A stretch of 64,000 nt of DNA from Mucilaginibacter sp. OK098 (GCF_900142915.1 NZ_FRCM01000007.1:1-64000); one strand, 5' to 3'. Shown: positions 33,657 through 43,887, counted from the first letter of the stretch. The notes: generated by a model from the letters alone, not told the origin. Numbers and translations: made by a program.

Positions 33657-36600
33657 ATGATATTTTTTTATAGAAGACCTTCTATTGCCATGAGGTCGTG
33701 GCAAAAACTGCTCATAATTATGAAACTCGTCATCATTTTGCTTTTTACGGGAATTCTGCAAATACATGCGGCAGCCTATTCGCAAAACACTTATAATTTT
33801 AATGAGCAACGCATCTCGGTTAAGCAGATGTTCAAAAAGATAGAAAAAGCGGGAAAATACACCATTTTTTATCGCCTGGACCAGGTAAAGCTGGATCAGA
33901 AAGTGCAGATCAATATCAAAGACGCTAGTATTGATGACGTAATGAAACAAGTACTGCAAAACCAGGTATTGGCTTTCCAGGTTATGGGCGACATTATTGT
34001 GATCAAACCGCTCCAGGATAAGAATGCTGCTGATCAAACAATCACCGGTACAGTTACCGATGCTTCAAATTTGCCAGTACCCGGTGTAACCGTTAAACTA
34101 AAAGGCAGTACTATAGCGGCCAGTACTGATGCACAGGGAAAATACAGCATAACCATTCCAAACGCTAATGCCGTACTTGTTTTTACTTTTTTAGGCTTCA
34201 CTACGCAAGAAGTATCTGTAAACGGGCAAACAGTAATTAATATTAAGCTGGTTGAAGAATCAAAATCACTTAACGAAGTGGTGATTGTGGGTTATGCAAC
34301 CCAAAAGAAAAAGGATTTAACAGGCGCCGTAACCGTAGTTAATATGGCCGACCTTGTTAAAACCCCAACCTCATCCATTAATAATCAGTTGCAGGGGCAG
34401 GCTGCAGGTGTTTCGGTTATCGGATCAGGTCAGCCGGGGCAGGAACCCCAGGTACATATCCGTGGTTTAAATACTTTCGGTAATAATACGCCGCTATACG
34501 TAATTGACGGTGTGCCAACTACTGATGTAAGTACGCTTAACCCTAATGATGTGGAAAACATGCAGGTGCTTAAGGATGCCGGCTCAGCATCAATTTACGG
34601 ATCAAGGGCATCAAATGGCGTTATCATTATCACTACAAAAAGAGGCAAAGGCAAGGTAAAAATACAATACGATGCTTACTACGGATCTCAAGTGCCAAAA
34701 GGCGGTAATGTTTGGCATACGCTTAGCTCGCAGGAAATGGCTAATTTAAAAAGGGAAGCTGAAGTAAACTCGGGTGTAACCGATTTTTCGGACCAGCAAT
34801 ATGGTGATGGGCCTACTTATGTTTTGCCTGATTATATTGCACCGGCTGGTGCGCATAACGGCGACGCCTCTGTTAATCCTTCCCTTTACTACGTAAATCC
34901 GTTTTATACCGATCCTAATGATTACAATAATTTTTACAGGATTACAAAAGCAAATAAAACAGGCACCGATTGGTTCCACGAGGTCTTTAAAACGGCACCT
35001 ATAACCAGTCATAACCTTTCATTAAGCGCTGGCACCGACCAGGGAAGCTATCTTTTCTCGTTAAATTATTATAACCAACAGGGCACGCTTATTAATACAT
35101 ATGAAAAACGTTATACCATGCGCTCAAACAGCCAGTATAATGTGAGCAAGCACATTAGAGTTGGTGAAAATCTGGCTTATTCTGTTATAGACAACCCACA
35201 GGTTTCTATCAACAACCCGGATGCTGTTATTGCCCATGCTTTCAGAGAACAACCAATCATCCCGGTGTATGATATTAAAGGCAACTATGCAGGCAGTGAT
35301 GGCCCTGGCCTTGGAGATTCTGCCAATCCGGTAGCTATTCAGCAACGTACCAAAAATGATAAATCATTAAGTTATCGCTTGTTTGGCAATGCCTTTGCTG
35401 AGGCCGACCTTGTTAAATCTTTAACCCTGCGCACTTCATTCGGTGGCGAGCTAAATTCAAGTACGGCTCATTCATTCACTTATCCCACCTATGAAAATGC
35501 AGAAAACTCATCATTGAATCAATATAGTGTAAGTTCAACCAGTGGTTATGATTACACCTGGACAAATACGTTATCCTATCATGAGGTTTTCGGCAAAAAT
35601 GATATAAAAGCGCTTGTTGGTACCGAAGCTAACCGAAACGGTGAAAGTGGTTTAAGTGGAAGCCGTCAAAATTATTATTCGTTCGATCCAAATTATGTAA
35701 ATCTTTCAACAGGTGCCGCCGCCGGGCAAAGTAACTCCAGTTATCATAACCCGGCGAGGTCATTGTTTTCCTATATAGGAAGAATTGACTACGCATTTGA
35801 CGATAAATATTTATTAAGTGGTGTAATAAGGCGCGATGGGTCTTCTGCATTTGTAAGTCAGTATGGCTGGTTCCCGGCCATAAGTGCAGGCTGGAGGATC
35901 TCCCAGGAAAATTTCATGAAAAATATTTCATGGATCTCTGACCTTAAGCTCCGCGGAGGATATGGTATTTTAGGTAACCAGCTAAATATTACATCAGGTA
36001 ACCAGTTTACCAATTTTTCAAGTGCAATTGGCCAGTCCTATTACGGTATCGACGGCACAAGCATAATCCCGGGGTATTATGAAAGTGATAAGGGAAACCC
36101 TGCTGCTAAATGGGAAAAGGATATAAACAGTAACGTAGGTATTGATGCTACTCTTTTTCATGACATGGTATCTGTTACTATAGATTATTACCGGAAAGAC
36201 ATCCGCGATCTGTTATTTAACCCTACCCTGCCTGGTACCTATGGCGATCCAAACCCGCCTTTTGTAAATATTGCAAAAATGAAAAACACCGGTATTGATG
36301 CTTCTATTACTGGTAACTTTAAAATCAGGAACGACTTTAAGATCAATGCCACCTTATCATTAACTACCTACAATAACAAGATCCTTAAAGTAGCAACCGA
36401 ATCTAATTATTTTGATGATGATTTTGGAAGAAGGGTTGGAACCAACTTAGTACGGAACCAGGTCGGCCATTCAATAGGGGAGTTTTATGGATATAAAGTT
36501 GTAGGTTTCTGGAACTCACAGGCTGAAATAGATGCGGCAAATGCTAAAGCTCAAAAGGCAACCGGTGACCCATCGGCAGTTTATGAAACCGATATGGGAG

Positions 36601-37181
36601 TTGGCCGTTTTAAATATGCCGACGTAAATGGCGACGGCCAGGTAACAGATGCCGACCGTACTTTTCTTGGTAATCCAAATCCCAAATTCAGTACCGGGCT
36701 TAACCTGGGCGTGAATTATAAACAATGGGATTTCAGCATCTTTTTATATGGAAACTTTGGCAACAAAGTATGGAACAACGTTAAGTACTGGAGAGATTTT
36801 TATTCATCATTCGGAACGGCAAAAAGCCATACGGCACTATATGATTCATGGACTCCAACACACATGAATGCCAGCGCGCCTATCCAGGAATTAGGAGGCT
36901 ATTTCAGTACCAATGGTGCAGCAAACTCTTATTTTATTGAGAACGGAACGTACCTGAGGGCCAAAAACGCCCAAATAGGCTATACATTTTCATCGGCAGT
37001 TTTAAAGAAGATCAGCGTTCAAAAACTAAGGGTGTATTTATCTGCCGCCAACTTATTTACCATTACCAAATATTCAGGGGTTGATCCGGAGCTTCCGGGC
37101 ACAACAACAGATTTTGGGGTTGATGAAGGTACCTACTCAAGCTCGCGTACATTTTTAATTGGCGTTAATCTTTCATTATGA
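33657..37181 (+). CDS. SusC/RagA family TonB-linked outer membrane protein with STN domain
   Basis: The 1174-residue protein begins with a long signal peptide, followed by an STN domain (residues about 45-115, EQRISVKQMFKKIEKAGKY), a CarboxypepD_reg-like domain (TGTVTDASNLPVPGVTVKL), a TonB-dependent plug (VIVGYATQKKKDLTGAV, then NPNDVENMQVLKDAGSASIY) and a 22-strand barrel. The STN domain shows it also signals to FecR. The substrate is not known, but with SusD it forms a glycan-type import pair. The susD-like frame overlaps its end by 4 bp. Confidence 0.95.
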   Translation: MIFFYRRPSIAMRSWQKLLIIMKLVIILLFTGILQIHAAAYSQNTYNFNEQRISVKQMFKKIEKAGKYTIFYRLDQVKLDQKVQINIKDASIDDVMKQVLQNQVLAFQVMGDIIVIKPLQDKNAADQTITGTVTDASNLPVPGVTVKLKGSTIAASTDAQGKYSITIPNANAVLVFTFLGFTTQEVSVNGQTVINIKLVEESKSLNEVVIVGYATQKKKDLTGAVTVVNMADLVKTPTSSINNQLQGQAAGVSVIGSGQPGQEPQVHIRGLNTFGNNTPLYVIDGVPTTDVSTLNPNDVENMQVLKDAGSASIYGSRASNGVIIITTKRGKGKVKIQYDAYYGSQVPKGGNVWHTLSSQEMANLKREAEVNSGVTDFSDQQYGDGPTYVLPDYIAPAGAHNGDASVNPSLYYVNPFYTDPNDYNNFYRITKANKTGTDWFHEVFKTAPITSHNLSLSAGTDQGSYLFSLNYYNQQGTLINTYEKRYTMRSNSQYNVSKHIRVGENLAYSVIDNPQVSINNPDAVIAHAFREQPIIPVYDIKGNYAGSDGPGLGDSANPVAIQQRTKNDKSLSYRLFGNAFAEADLVKSLTLRTSFGGELNSSTAHSFTYPTYENAENSSLNQYSVSSTSGYDYTWTNTLSYHEVFGKNDIKALVGTEANRNGESGLSGSRQNYYSFDPNYVNLSTGAAAGQSNSSYHNPARSLFSYIGRIDYAFDDKYLLSGVIRRDGSSAFVSQYGWFPAISAGWRISQENFMKNISWISDLKLRGGYGILGNQLNITSGNQFTNFSSAIGQSYYGIDGTSIIPGYYESDKGNPAAKWEKDINSNVGIDATLFHDMVSVTIDYYRKDIRDLLFNPTLPGTYGDPNPPFVNIAKMKNTGIDASITGNFKIRNDFKINATLSLTTYNNKILKVATESNYFDDDFGRRVGTNLVRNQVGHSIGEFYGYKVVGFWNSQAEIDAANAKAQKATGDPSAVYETDMGVGRFKYADVNGDGQVTDADRTFLGNPNPKFSTGLNLGVNYKQWDFSIFLYGNFGNKVWNNVKYWRDFYSSFGTAKSHTALYDSWTPTHMNASAPIQELGGYFSTNGAANSYFIENGTYLRAKNAQIGYTFSSAVLKKISVQKLRVYLSAANLFTITKYSGVDPELPGTTTDFGVDEGTYSSSRTFLIGVNLSL

Positions 37182-37204
37182 TGAATATTTTAAATATAAC
37201 CAAC

Positions 37205-38998
37205 ATGAAAACATCAAGATATATAATCATACTGATGGCCTTCAGTATGATAACATTAAATTATTCGTGCAAAAAATCGTATTTGGAAACACCCCAGATA
37301 GGATCATTAAGCCCTGAATTATTACAAACCAAGGCTGGGGTCGACGGGTTATTGATAGGGGCTTACAGTGCACTACGTGCGGTAAAGGCCGATGGGGCAG
37401 CTTTTGGAGGCGCAGACTCGTGGCAGGCATCGCCGGATAACTGGGTTTATGGCGGTGTGGCAGGCGGAGACGCACACAAAGGAAGTAACGCGGGCGATCA
37501 GGGCCCCATTGAATCAATTGCAGGTTTTTTTCCAAATGCAAGCAATCCTTTTTTTAATACAAAATGGATAGCTGATTACGAAGGCATTACCCGCTGTAAC
37601 AATGTAATTATTGCAGCCGGTAAAACGCCGGGGTATTCTGCTGCCGACCTGGCAAATATTATAGGGCAGGCCCGTTTTTTAAGAGGGCATTATTACTTTG
37701 ATCTGAAAAAGATGTTCAATAATGTGCCTTATATTGATGAAACAACACCAGACCCGGTTCAACCTAATACAACAGACATCTGGTCAAAAATTGAAGCTGA
37801 TTTTCTATATGCTTACAATAATTTAGCGGCAACACAACCTGACGTTGGCCGTGCCAATAAATGGGCGGCAGGTGCTTACCTGGCAAAAACTTATTTGTAT
37901 GAGCAAAAATATGCCAATGCAAAAGCAATATTTGATCCAGTTATTACCCAGGGCCAAACAGCGGGTGGCTTAGCTTATGCATTGGTGGCTAAGTTTCATG
38001 ATAATTTTAATGCACAAACAAAAAACAACTCCGAATCGGTTTTTGCTATCCAGGCTATTGCAAATTCCGATCCGGGAGGCATAACACAGTCAAATGATGG
38101 AGACAGGCTTAATTATCCTTACGGAACCAGCAGCCCTTTTAATTGCTGTAGTTTTTATCAGCCAACAGTTGATTTGGTAAACCACTTCCGCACCAACTCA
38201 ACAACAGGGTTACCATACCTTGATGATTTTAATACCCATGCTATACAAAATGATATGGGGATCCTGTCGGCTGCCGACTTCACTCCTGATGCCGGAACAA
38301 TTGACCCAAGGCTGGACTGGACTGTAGGCCGGCGCGGCATTCCTTACCTTGATTGGGGCTTACACCCGGGTAACGATTGGATCCGCGACCAGGGCTATGC
38401 CGGTCCTTATTCTCCTATAAAACATGTTTATACCCAAGCCGGCCAGAATACCGAAGGCGACCAGCATTCATGGGGACCGGGTACAGCTGTTAATTATAAT
38501 ATTATTCGCTTTGCGGATGTATTATTAATGGCTGCCGAGGCCGAAGCGCAATTGGGTAATTTCTCGAAGGCCCAGGATTATGTTAACATGGTACGTAACC
38601 GCGCAGCCAATCCTGACGGCTTTGTGTATAAGTATGCAGATAATAGTAACCCCACTGGTGGATACTCCACCACACCGGCTGCTAATTACCTGGTTAAACC
38701 GTACCCCGATGGTAATTTTGCCGGTAATGGTTTAGCTTATTCATTAAAGGCCATATATTATGAACGCCAGGTAGAGCTGGCTATGGAAGGCCATCGCTTT
38801 TTTGACATTGTAAGATGGGGAATCGGCGACCAGGCGTTAAATGCTTTTTTTCAATATGAAAGCAAAATTACTACCGATATAACACCAGGGCATTTTACAA
38901 AAGGTAAAAGCGAGTATTACCCAATCCCGCAAGTACAAATTGACCTGATGGTGAAAGGCGGAAAAAGCGTACTCAAACAAAACCCGGGGTATAATTAA
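37205..38998 (+). CDS. RagB/SusD family nutrient-binding lipoprotein
   Basis: The product is 597 residues from the ATG at 37205; the frame could also start at 37178, overlapping the SusC stop. A lipoprotein signal peptide (Cys in LNYSCKK) is followed by the helical SusD fold with TPR-like pairs and the C-terminal RagB domain (AIYYERQVELAMEGHRFFDI, VRWG). It lids the SusC barrel and binds the transported oligosaccharide or other nutrient. No glycosidase is adjacent, so the substrate stays open. Confidence 0.94.
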   Translation: MKTSRYIIILMAFSMITLNYSCKKSYLETPQIGSLSPELLQTKAGVDGLLIGAYSALRAVKADGAAFGGADSWQASPDNWVYGGVAGGDAHKGSNAGDQGPIESIAGFFPNASNPFFNTKWIADYEGITRCNNVIIAAGKTPGYSAADLANIIGQARFLRGHYYFDLKKMFNNVPYIDETTPDPVQPNTTDIWSKIEADFLYAYNNLAATQPDVGRANKWAAGAYLAKTYLYEQKYANAKAIFDPVITQGQTAGGLAYALVAKFHDNFNAQTKNNSESVFAIQAIANSDPGGITQSNDGDRLNYPYGTSSPFNCCSFYQPTVDLVNHFRTNSTTGLPYLDDFNTHAIQNDMGILSAADFTPDAGTIDPRLDWTVGRRGIPYLDWGLHPGNDWIRDQGYAGPYSPIKHVYTQAGQNTEGDQHSWGPGTAVNYNIIRFADVLLMAAEAEAQLGNFSKAQDYVNMVRNRAANPDGFVYKYADNSNPTGGYSTTPAANYLVKPYPDGNFAGNGLAYSLKAIYYERQVELAMEGHRFFDIVRWGIGDQALNAFFQYESKITTDITPGHFTKGKSEYYPIPQVQIDLMVKGGKSVLKQNPGYN

Positions 38999-39048
38999 TC
39001 ATATTCTGAATGCTAAAAATAGTCCTGAAGTTTCTCGCATGGGCTATT

Positions 39049-39084
39049 TACAGAAAGCCATCTCCGGGTGGCTTTCTGTATTTA
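39049..39084 (+). terminator. Rho-independent terminator after susD
   Basis: TACAGAAAGCCA (39049-39060) pairs with TGGCTTTCTGTA (39069-39080), followed by TTTATT. Confidence 0.85.
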
Positions 39085-39169
39085 TTGAGATCGCGTATTT
39101 TCCTAAAAAATGAAAAGCTACGATTTTACTGAACGCTTATTTATATTTTCCTTACATCTATAAAAAATG

Positions 39170-39310
39170 TGAGGTAAATAACTCATTTTGTTATAATTGT
39201 GACGTAAGAAATTTATATTTACTGTATTATAAACGTAAGCAACCCGCTTACGCTAGTAATAAGGTTTAGGTAAAACCCCCGAGCAGCAAGTGTAAGGGGG
39301 TTTTTATTTT
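39170..39310 (+). ncRNA. Possible small RNA ending in a terminator
   Basis: The region has a hairpin GTAAGC-AACC-CGCTTAC type element around 39235-39252 and a good terminator with AAAACCCCC (39272-39280) pairing to GGGGGTTTT (39296-39304) plus T-run. No gene precedes it closely on the plus strand, because the susD terminator is at 39049-39084; this suggests a separate short transcript. The rest of the 395-bp gap (38999-39393) shows no coding potential. Confidence 0.35.
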
Positions 39311-39393
39311 AACAGGAGTGCTGGCTCCCCCATTGTTGGATGTGTTTCCGTAGCTGTTTGGAAGATTATAAAAGGCGCCCTTGTTAAACACTA

Positions 39394-40014
39394 TTAGTTT
39401 TGACGTTCCAGGTTAGCGATAAAATTAATCTCCCAGGTCTTGCCCCCGTCATCCGAAAACGCCTGTTCAAAACGGTGCGATGTAGGTGTGATATCAGACC
39501 AAACCTGTCGAACCAGGACTGTTCTGCCTTTGAATGGCTCCTGATCAAAAAATTCGCCACGCCCGTTCTTGAATTCACCAATCATGGGCGTACCCATGGT
39601 GCCATCATTACTGGCGGCTGCGTTAAGACTCCATTGGTGAGACTGAGGGTTGTATAGAAACAAAAGCAGGTCTTCGATATGACCTGAAGGACCGTCAGCC
39701 TCAAGCTCCTCTATTTGTGCGCGTCCATCCCAAACTTTCCGGGCATCCAGCGTACCCTTCATTTCGATCCATGTTGTAGAGCCTGTTAATGGATGCAGGA
39801 GGCGTTTTATACTCGACTTCCACTTACCAACATGAAAGTCAAAATCATGCTGGCCATCGCGAAACTCAGGGGATTGTTTAAGATTGGCGGTGGCACTGGC
39901 ATTGACCAACATAGGTTCCTTCGGCGCAGCCGGCTGGGCTTGAATAAATGGGGTATTTAGCGTGATTAGAATTAATACGCCGATAATTCTCGTGATATCC
40001 TTAATTTTTTTCAT
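39394..40014 (-). CDS. Secreted DUF1579-like protein
   Basis: The 206-residue product has a signal peptide (ending ...NTPFIQAQ). The mature part looks like a lipocalin-type beta barrel with HDFDFHVGKWKSSIKRL near the start and WSLNAAASNDGTMG later, similar to DUF1579-type proteins. The function is unknown. A well-formed promoter lies upstream. Confidence 0.6.
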   Translation of the reverse strand: MKKIKDITRIIGVLILITLNTPFIQAQPAAPKEPMLVNASATANLKQSPEFRDGQHDFDFHVGKWKSSIKRLLHPLTGSTTWIEMKGTLDARKVWDGRAQIEELEADGPSGHIEDLLLFLYNPQSHQWSLNAAASNDGTMGTPMIGEFKNGRGEFFDQEPFKGRTVLVRQVWSDITPTSHRFEQAFSDDGGKTWEINFIANLERQN

Positions 40015-40053
40015 CTGTTCTGTTGTTTTGTAATTGATAATTCTTTTTCAAAT

Positions 40054-40082
40054 CAAAAATACAGGCAAATTGGCCCTACAAA
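40054..40082 (-). promoter_or_regulatory. Bacteroidota-type promoter for the DUF1579-like gene
   Basis: On the minus strand TTTG (40082-40079) and TATTTTTG (40061-40054) are separated by 17 bp, matching the -33/-7 consensus. The predicted transcript start is about 30 bp before the ATG. Confidence 0.7.
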
Positions 40083-40251
40083 AAGATCCATTATAATAAA
40101 GTTAATAGAGCCAATTTACAAAATGGATTGCACCTCAGCTATTATTAACTTTTATCAGTATCAATAAAAAACTGGGTAAAGTAACCCATGATCAATTGTA
40201 TAAACAATTAAAGAACGGGATATCTGGAGGTATGCTTTCCTTAAGTCACCT

Positions 40252-40929
40252 TTATTTCATTTTAGAGATCAGCTCTTTTTTATAAACCTTCCCGATAGGG
40301 ACAAAGCTTTGGTTGGAAAGGATCAGGTTATCATCCTGGATGCGGTTAACGTACGTTTTATTAACTATGTAAGAGCGGTGTGCCTGTGTAAAGATCAGGG
40401 GGTCCAGCCTTTCCAGTATGCCTTTTAGCGTATGGTAAATTATATGTGTTTTATCGTTGGTTATAATCTTAACATAGTCCTTACATCCTTCAATATAAAT
40501 AATCTCCTGCTGTTTAAGGTTCAGTAAGCCCTCTTTATCTTTAATAATAATTGTGCCCGATACCGCTTCTGCCGGCTTGGTGAGGCAGCCGGTTTTAGCC
40601 ACGGCCTTTATAAACCTGTCATACGAAAAAGGCTTTAGCAAGTAATCCACCGCGTCCAGCTCAAAGCCTTCAAATGCGTATTGTTTATAGGCTGTTGTAA
40701 AAATAGTTTTAGGTGGATTTGGCAGCGCCTTTAAAAAAGTGATCCCGTTTACAAGGGGCATTTCAATATCAAGGAACAGTATATCAGTTTTGTGTTTCCC
40801 CAGATATTCAAACGCTTCAACGGCATTCCGGTAACCGGCTGCAAGCACCAGGCCTGGCGTTTCGGCAATATAATGTTCCAACACCTGGTGCGCAAATGGC
40901 TCATCATCTAAAATCACGCACTTTATCAT
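40252..40929 (-). CDS. LytTR family response regulator
   Basis: The 225-residue regulator has a receiver domain (residues 1-115) with the phospho-acceptor Asp in LFLDIEMP and the conserved Lys in YLLKPFS, and a C-terminal LytTR DNA-binding domain (residues about 130-225, AHRSYIVNKTYVNRI). Its start overlaps the stop of the upstream kinase gene by 4 bp, so the pair is co-translated. The target genes are unknown. Confidence 0.93.
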   Translation of the reverse strand: MIKCVILDDEPFAHQVLEHYIAETPGLVLAAGYRNAVEAFEYLGKHKTDILFLDIEMPLVNGITFLKALPNPPKTIFTTAYKQYAFEGFELDAVDYLLKPFSYDRFIKAVAKTGCLTKPAEAVSGTIIIKDKEGLLNLKQQEIIYIEGCKDYVKIITNDKTHIIYHTLKGILERLDPLIFTQAHRSYIVNKTYVNRIQDDNLILSNQSFVPIGKVYKKELISKMK

Positions 40930-42035
40930 AGTTTAATACTTAGTTCAACCATATACCGGCTATTTTCTTCGTTAAAAATAAGCTCATTTTTTCCCGGATA
41001 ATATAATTCCAGCCGTTTTTTAATATTAACCAGCCCAATCCCCCCAACTTTGTTTTTCATTTGGAAGGGTTGCGCCGGCAGCATATCATTCTGAATGCGG
41101 AAGATCAACCTATGATTTTCAATAATAAGCTCGGCTGCTACTGCTGCATCATTTTCAAGTTTATGCCGCCCGTGCTTAAAACTATTTTCAACCAGGGGCA
41201 AAAAAAGCAGTGGAGGTATTTTTACTGCGGGCAGCTCATCAGGAACTTTCATTATGATGCTTGCCGCCGGAAATTTCTTTTGCTCAAGCTCAAAATAGCA
41301 TTTTAAAAAATCAATTTCACTGGTCAGTTCTATCTCGTCGCGGTCGCAATCATATAATATGTACTGCATCATTTGCGAGAGCATCAAAATAAACCTTGAA
41401 GTATCCTTTGACCCGGTTAAGCTCATCCCGTACAAGCTGTTTAATGTATTGAATAAAAAATGGGGCTGCAATTGATTCTTCAGCATGTTCAGCTGCAAAT
41501 GCAGGTGGTCTGTTTCTGCCTTATGCCGCTGCTGTTCGCTCTGATAGGAGAACCGTGAAAATGCGATGCATAGGAAAGCTATCAGATTGGTCATAGTCAT
41601 ATTCCAATCCATAAAAAAACCTGCAGATTGGATCACAAAAAAACGGTGTACAGGTAATCCCCCTGTAAATTGTTTAAAAACCCAGGCGACTGCCACATTA
41701 TTCCAGGTGCCTATAAATATAAAATAGACGATAGTTAGCAAAATAAGCCAGCCATATTTTTTTAAATAAAGCAACTTAGGCACCCCCCATCTGTAATAGG
41801 GGATGAGATATAATGTTGAACAAATGCTATATAAACCTATTTGTGGAAAAGGGAAATTTTGCGGGTAAGCAGGACGAATGCCCGACTGATCCACGTAGTA
41901 CGAATACTTATACAAACCAACATAAAATACCCAGATCAAGAGTTCAAATACGCCGGGGAAGTTTAATGATGATTTCTTTAGCACGGTTCTAAATTCGCAC
42001 AAATTATTGAGGATCCCATCAGCTTTTTCGACCAA
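40926..42035 (-). CDS. LytS/YehU-type sensor histidine kinase
   Basis: The 369-residue kinase has four hydrophobic segments in the N-terminal half (about residues 30-170), followed by the His_kinase domain with LQPHFLFNTLNSLYG (phospho-His) and an ATP-binding region (NSFKHGRHKLEND, GGIGLVNIKKRLELYY). It forms a two-component system with the LytTR regulator encoded 4 bp inside its end. No extracytoplasmic sensor domain is present, so it probably senses a membrane or intramembrane signal. Confidence 0.92.
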   Translation of the reverse strand: MVEKADGILNNLCEFRTVLKKSSLNFPGVFELLIWVFYVGLYKYSYYVDQSGIRPAYPQNFPFPQIGLYSICSTLYLIPYYRWGVPKLLYLKKYGWLILLTIVYFIFIGTWNNVAVAWVFKQFTGGLPVHRFFVIQSAGFFMDWNMTMTNLIAFLCIAFSRFSYQSEQQRHKAETDHLHLQLNMLKNQLQPHFLFNTLNSLYGMSLTGSKDTSRFILMLSQMMQYILYDCDRDEIELTSEIDFLKCYFELEQKKFPAASIIMKVPDELPAVKIPPLLFLPLVENSFKHGRHKLENDAAVAAELIIENHRLIFRIQNDMLPAQPFQMKNKVGGIGLVNIKKRLELYYPGKNELIFNEENSRYMVELSIKL

Positions 42036-42283
42036 GGTGCCATTTTACACGACTAAAAAAGGTGCGTTTCTCTAATAACCAATGTTTGTAATGAAGTTAT
42101 GAGTTTAACCAACCCGACAGTTTTGTTTACTGCTTTACTTCCATTTGGAAGTAAATTTTTTAAAAACTTGTCAAATGATTTGCATTTAACAACCATATGG
42201 TATATAATTGTACATTATTACAACCCAATGGTATTAATAAAGAGATTTTATTTAACTTTTACTACATCTTAATTATAAAAAAT

Positions 42284-42760
42284 ATGAATGCACAAACGCT
42301 TCTTTTAACGCTATTGGTACTGCATCTTACCGGGCTGGTTATTATGGCAGGTACCACATTTGTTGACTTTACCATATTTAAAACCTTTTGGAAGCAATTT
42401 GAGCTGGACCAGGAAAAATCACAGGGAATCCTGCAGGCAACCTCAAAATCTTCGAGATGGATAGGCATTGGCGCTGCTTTACTGGTGCTTACGGGCGTAG
42501 GGATGATGGCTATAACTCACGGCGCTTTTGGCGAACAAACCTGGTTCAGGATAAAGTTTGCACTGGTTATAATTCTAATTCTGAACGGCATCCTGGTAGG
42601 CCGGCGATTAGGGACAAAGCTGAGAAAAACAATTACTGATGGTGATGGAAATATTAGCTTTCAAATAAGCAGCATCCGGACCAACCTGAACCTTTTCTTT
42701 TTTTTCCAGTTGCTCCTTTTGCTAACGGTTGTTTTTTTAAGTGTGTTTAAGTTCAATTAA
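42284..42760 (+). CDS. Four-helix membrane protein
   Basis: The 158-residue protein starts at ATG 42284; an upstream in-frame ATG at 42197 would add an unlikely tail. Four hydrophobic helices are seen, at about residues 6-28, 57-77, 87-104 and 132-154. The first carries an L-H-L-T-G pattern and a conserved-looking His, as in small cytochrome-like or DUF2269-type membrane proteins, but no family is certain. It is 57 bp upstream of an NAD(P)H-binding protein on the same strand. Confidence 0.65.
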   Translation: MNAQTLLLTLLVLHLTGLVIMAGTTFVDFTIFKTFWKQFELDQEKSQGILQATSKSSRWIGIGAALLVLTGVGMMAITHGAFGEQTWFRIKFALVIILILNGILVGRRLGTKLRKTITDGDGNISFQISSIRTNLNLFFFFQLLLLLTVVFLSVFKFN

Positions 42761-42817
42761 CACTTTATTGATCCGGCTGTCGAAAAAAGAATCGAAATAT
42801 TTTAAATAAAAATCAAA

Positions 42818-43483
42818 ATGGAATTAACCACACCAGTTTATAAACTGTTAATTATAGGAGCAAACGGGGGTATTGGCCGCCAATGTGTTGAATTAGCTTT
42901 AAAAGCGGGACATCACGTTACCGCATTATTGCGCAATCCCGCCAAACTGGATCTCCAACATCCAAACCTTGAACTTGTAAAGGGCGATATTACACAACCT
43001 GAAACGTTTGAAGATCACCTTGAAAACAAGGATGCGGTAATATCCGCAATAGGTGTAAGCGGAGGATTTGGAGCAGATAAGCCCACGATACTATACTCAC
43101 AAGGCAACGCTACCCTTTTACAGGCAATGAATAAAAAAGGGATAAAGCGTGCTTTTTTTATTTCCGCATCAGCCATTGAAATAAGCCCGGTATTGCCTTT
43201 TTATGTAAGATTTGCAGAAAAGTACATTGTGCAAAAATTATTAAAGCATATGTATGCAGACCTCAGAATAATGGAAGAGCTGATAAAAGAAAGCAATGCC
43301 GACTGGACAATTATACGACCGCCGCAACTGTCGGATAAACCCGTTACCGGTAAATACCGTATGGCCATAAATACTTTTCTGAAAAATTGCCTCAAAATTT
43401 CACGGGCGGATGTCGCTCATTACATCCTCAACAATATAGACACCAAAGCAACTTATAAGGCGGTTATTGAAATTGGGTATTAA
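42818..43483 (+). CDS. NAD(P)H-binding atypical SDR protein
   Basis: The 221-residue protein has the N-terminal Rossmann motif LIIGANGGIGRQ (residues about 10-21), an ALLRNPAKL NADP-type loop and the downstream pattern FFISASAIE. It is of the NAD(P)H-binding/BVR-B-like type, which includes biliverdin reductase-like and quinone-reducing enzymes. A terminator follows. Confidence 0.8.
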   Translation: MELTTPVYKLLIIGANGGIGRQCVELALKAGHHVTALLRNPAKLDLQHPNLELVKGDITQPETFEDHLENKDAVISAIGVSGGFGADKPTILYSQGNATLLQAMNKKGIKRAFFISASAIEISPVLPFYVRFAEKYIVQKLLKHMYADLRIMEELIKESNADWTIIRPPQLSDKPVTGKYRMAINTFLKNCLKISRADVAHYILNNIDTKATYKAVIEIGY

Positions 43484-43527
43484 AACTATCACAGACCCAA
43501 AGCGAGAAAAACGCCCTGTCTCACTAT

Positions 43528-43563
43528 ATACAAAAAGCCACCTGTTAAGTGGCTTTTTGTATT
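43528..43563 (+). terminator. Rho-independent terminator
   Basis: ATACAAAAAGCCAC (43528-43541) pairs with GTGGCTTTTTGTAT (43549-43562). The A- and T-rich flanks allow use from either side, fitting the convergent genes. Confidence 0.88.
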
Positions 43564-43584
43564 CAAATCAATATATTATAAAAC

Positions 43585-43881
43585 TTAATTAAGCGCCTCG
43601 TAAATTTCTGCAGTTAATAACCCGCTCCCCCCGCCATAATGCTGTACAATAATTATATCCGGGTTTAAAGCCCTGAATGCAGCGCATAGCTTGTCTTCAC
43701 TTTCCTTTTCAATGCCGCCGCCAAGCAATACCAGCTTATAGGCTTGGGTGCTGAAAGCCAGTATAGCCTCATCATCCGTACCTGCACCAGTTGCATTCCA
43801 TTCCGGGTTATTATTTACTAACCGCACAACGGTTTGTAAGATCTCGGCATGCCTGCCTATTGCTAAAATTTGTATTTTCAT
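43585..43881 (-). CDS. Receiver-like protein lacking the phospho-acceptor
   Basis: The 98-residue protein has a CheY-like strand/helix alternation (KIQILAIGRHAEIL, then AYKLVLLGGGIE). The position of the phosphorylated Asp is occupied by Gly (LLGGG). It may be a pseudo-receiver or a small Rossmann-like protein. Its gene lies just downstream of the pirin gene and a long hairpin. Confidence 0.5.
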   Translation of the reverse strand: MKIQILAIGRHAEILQTVVRLVNNNPEWNATGAGTDDEAILAFSTQAYKLVLLGGGIEKESEDKLCAAFRALNPDIIIVQHYGGGSGLLTAEIYEALN

Positions 43882-43887
43882 ATTTTT

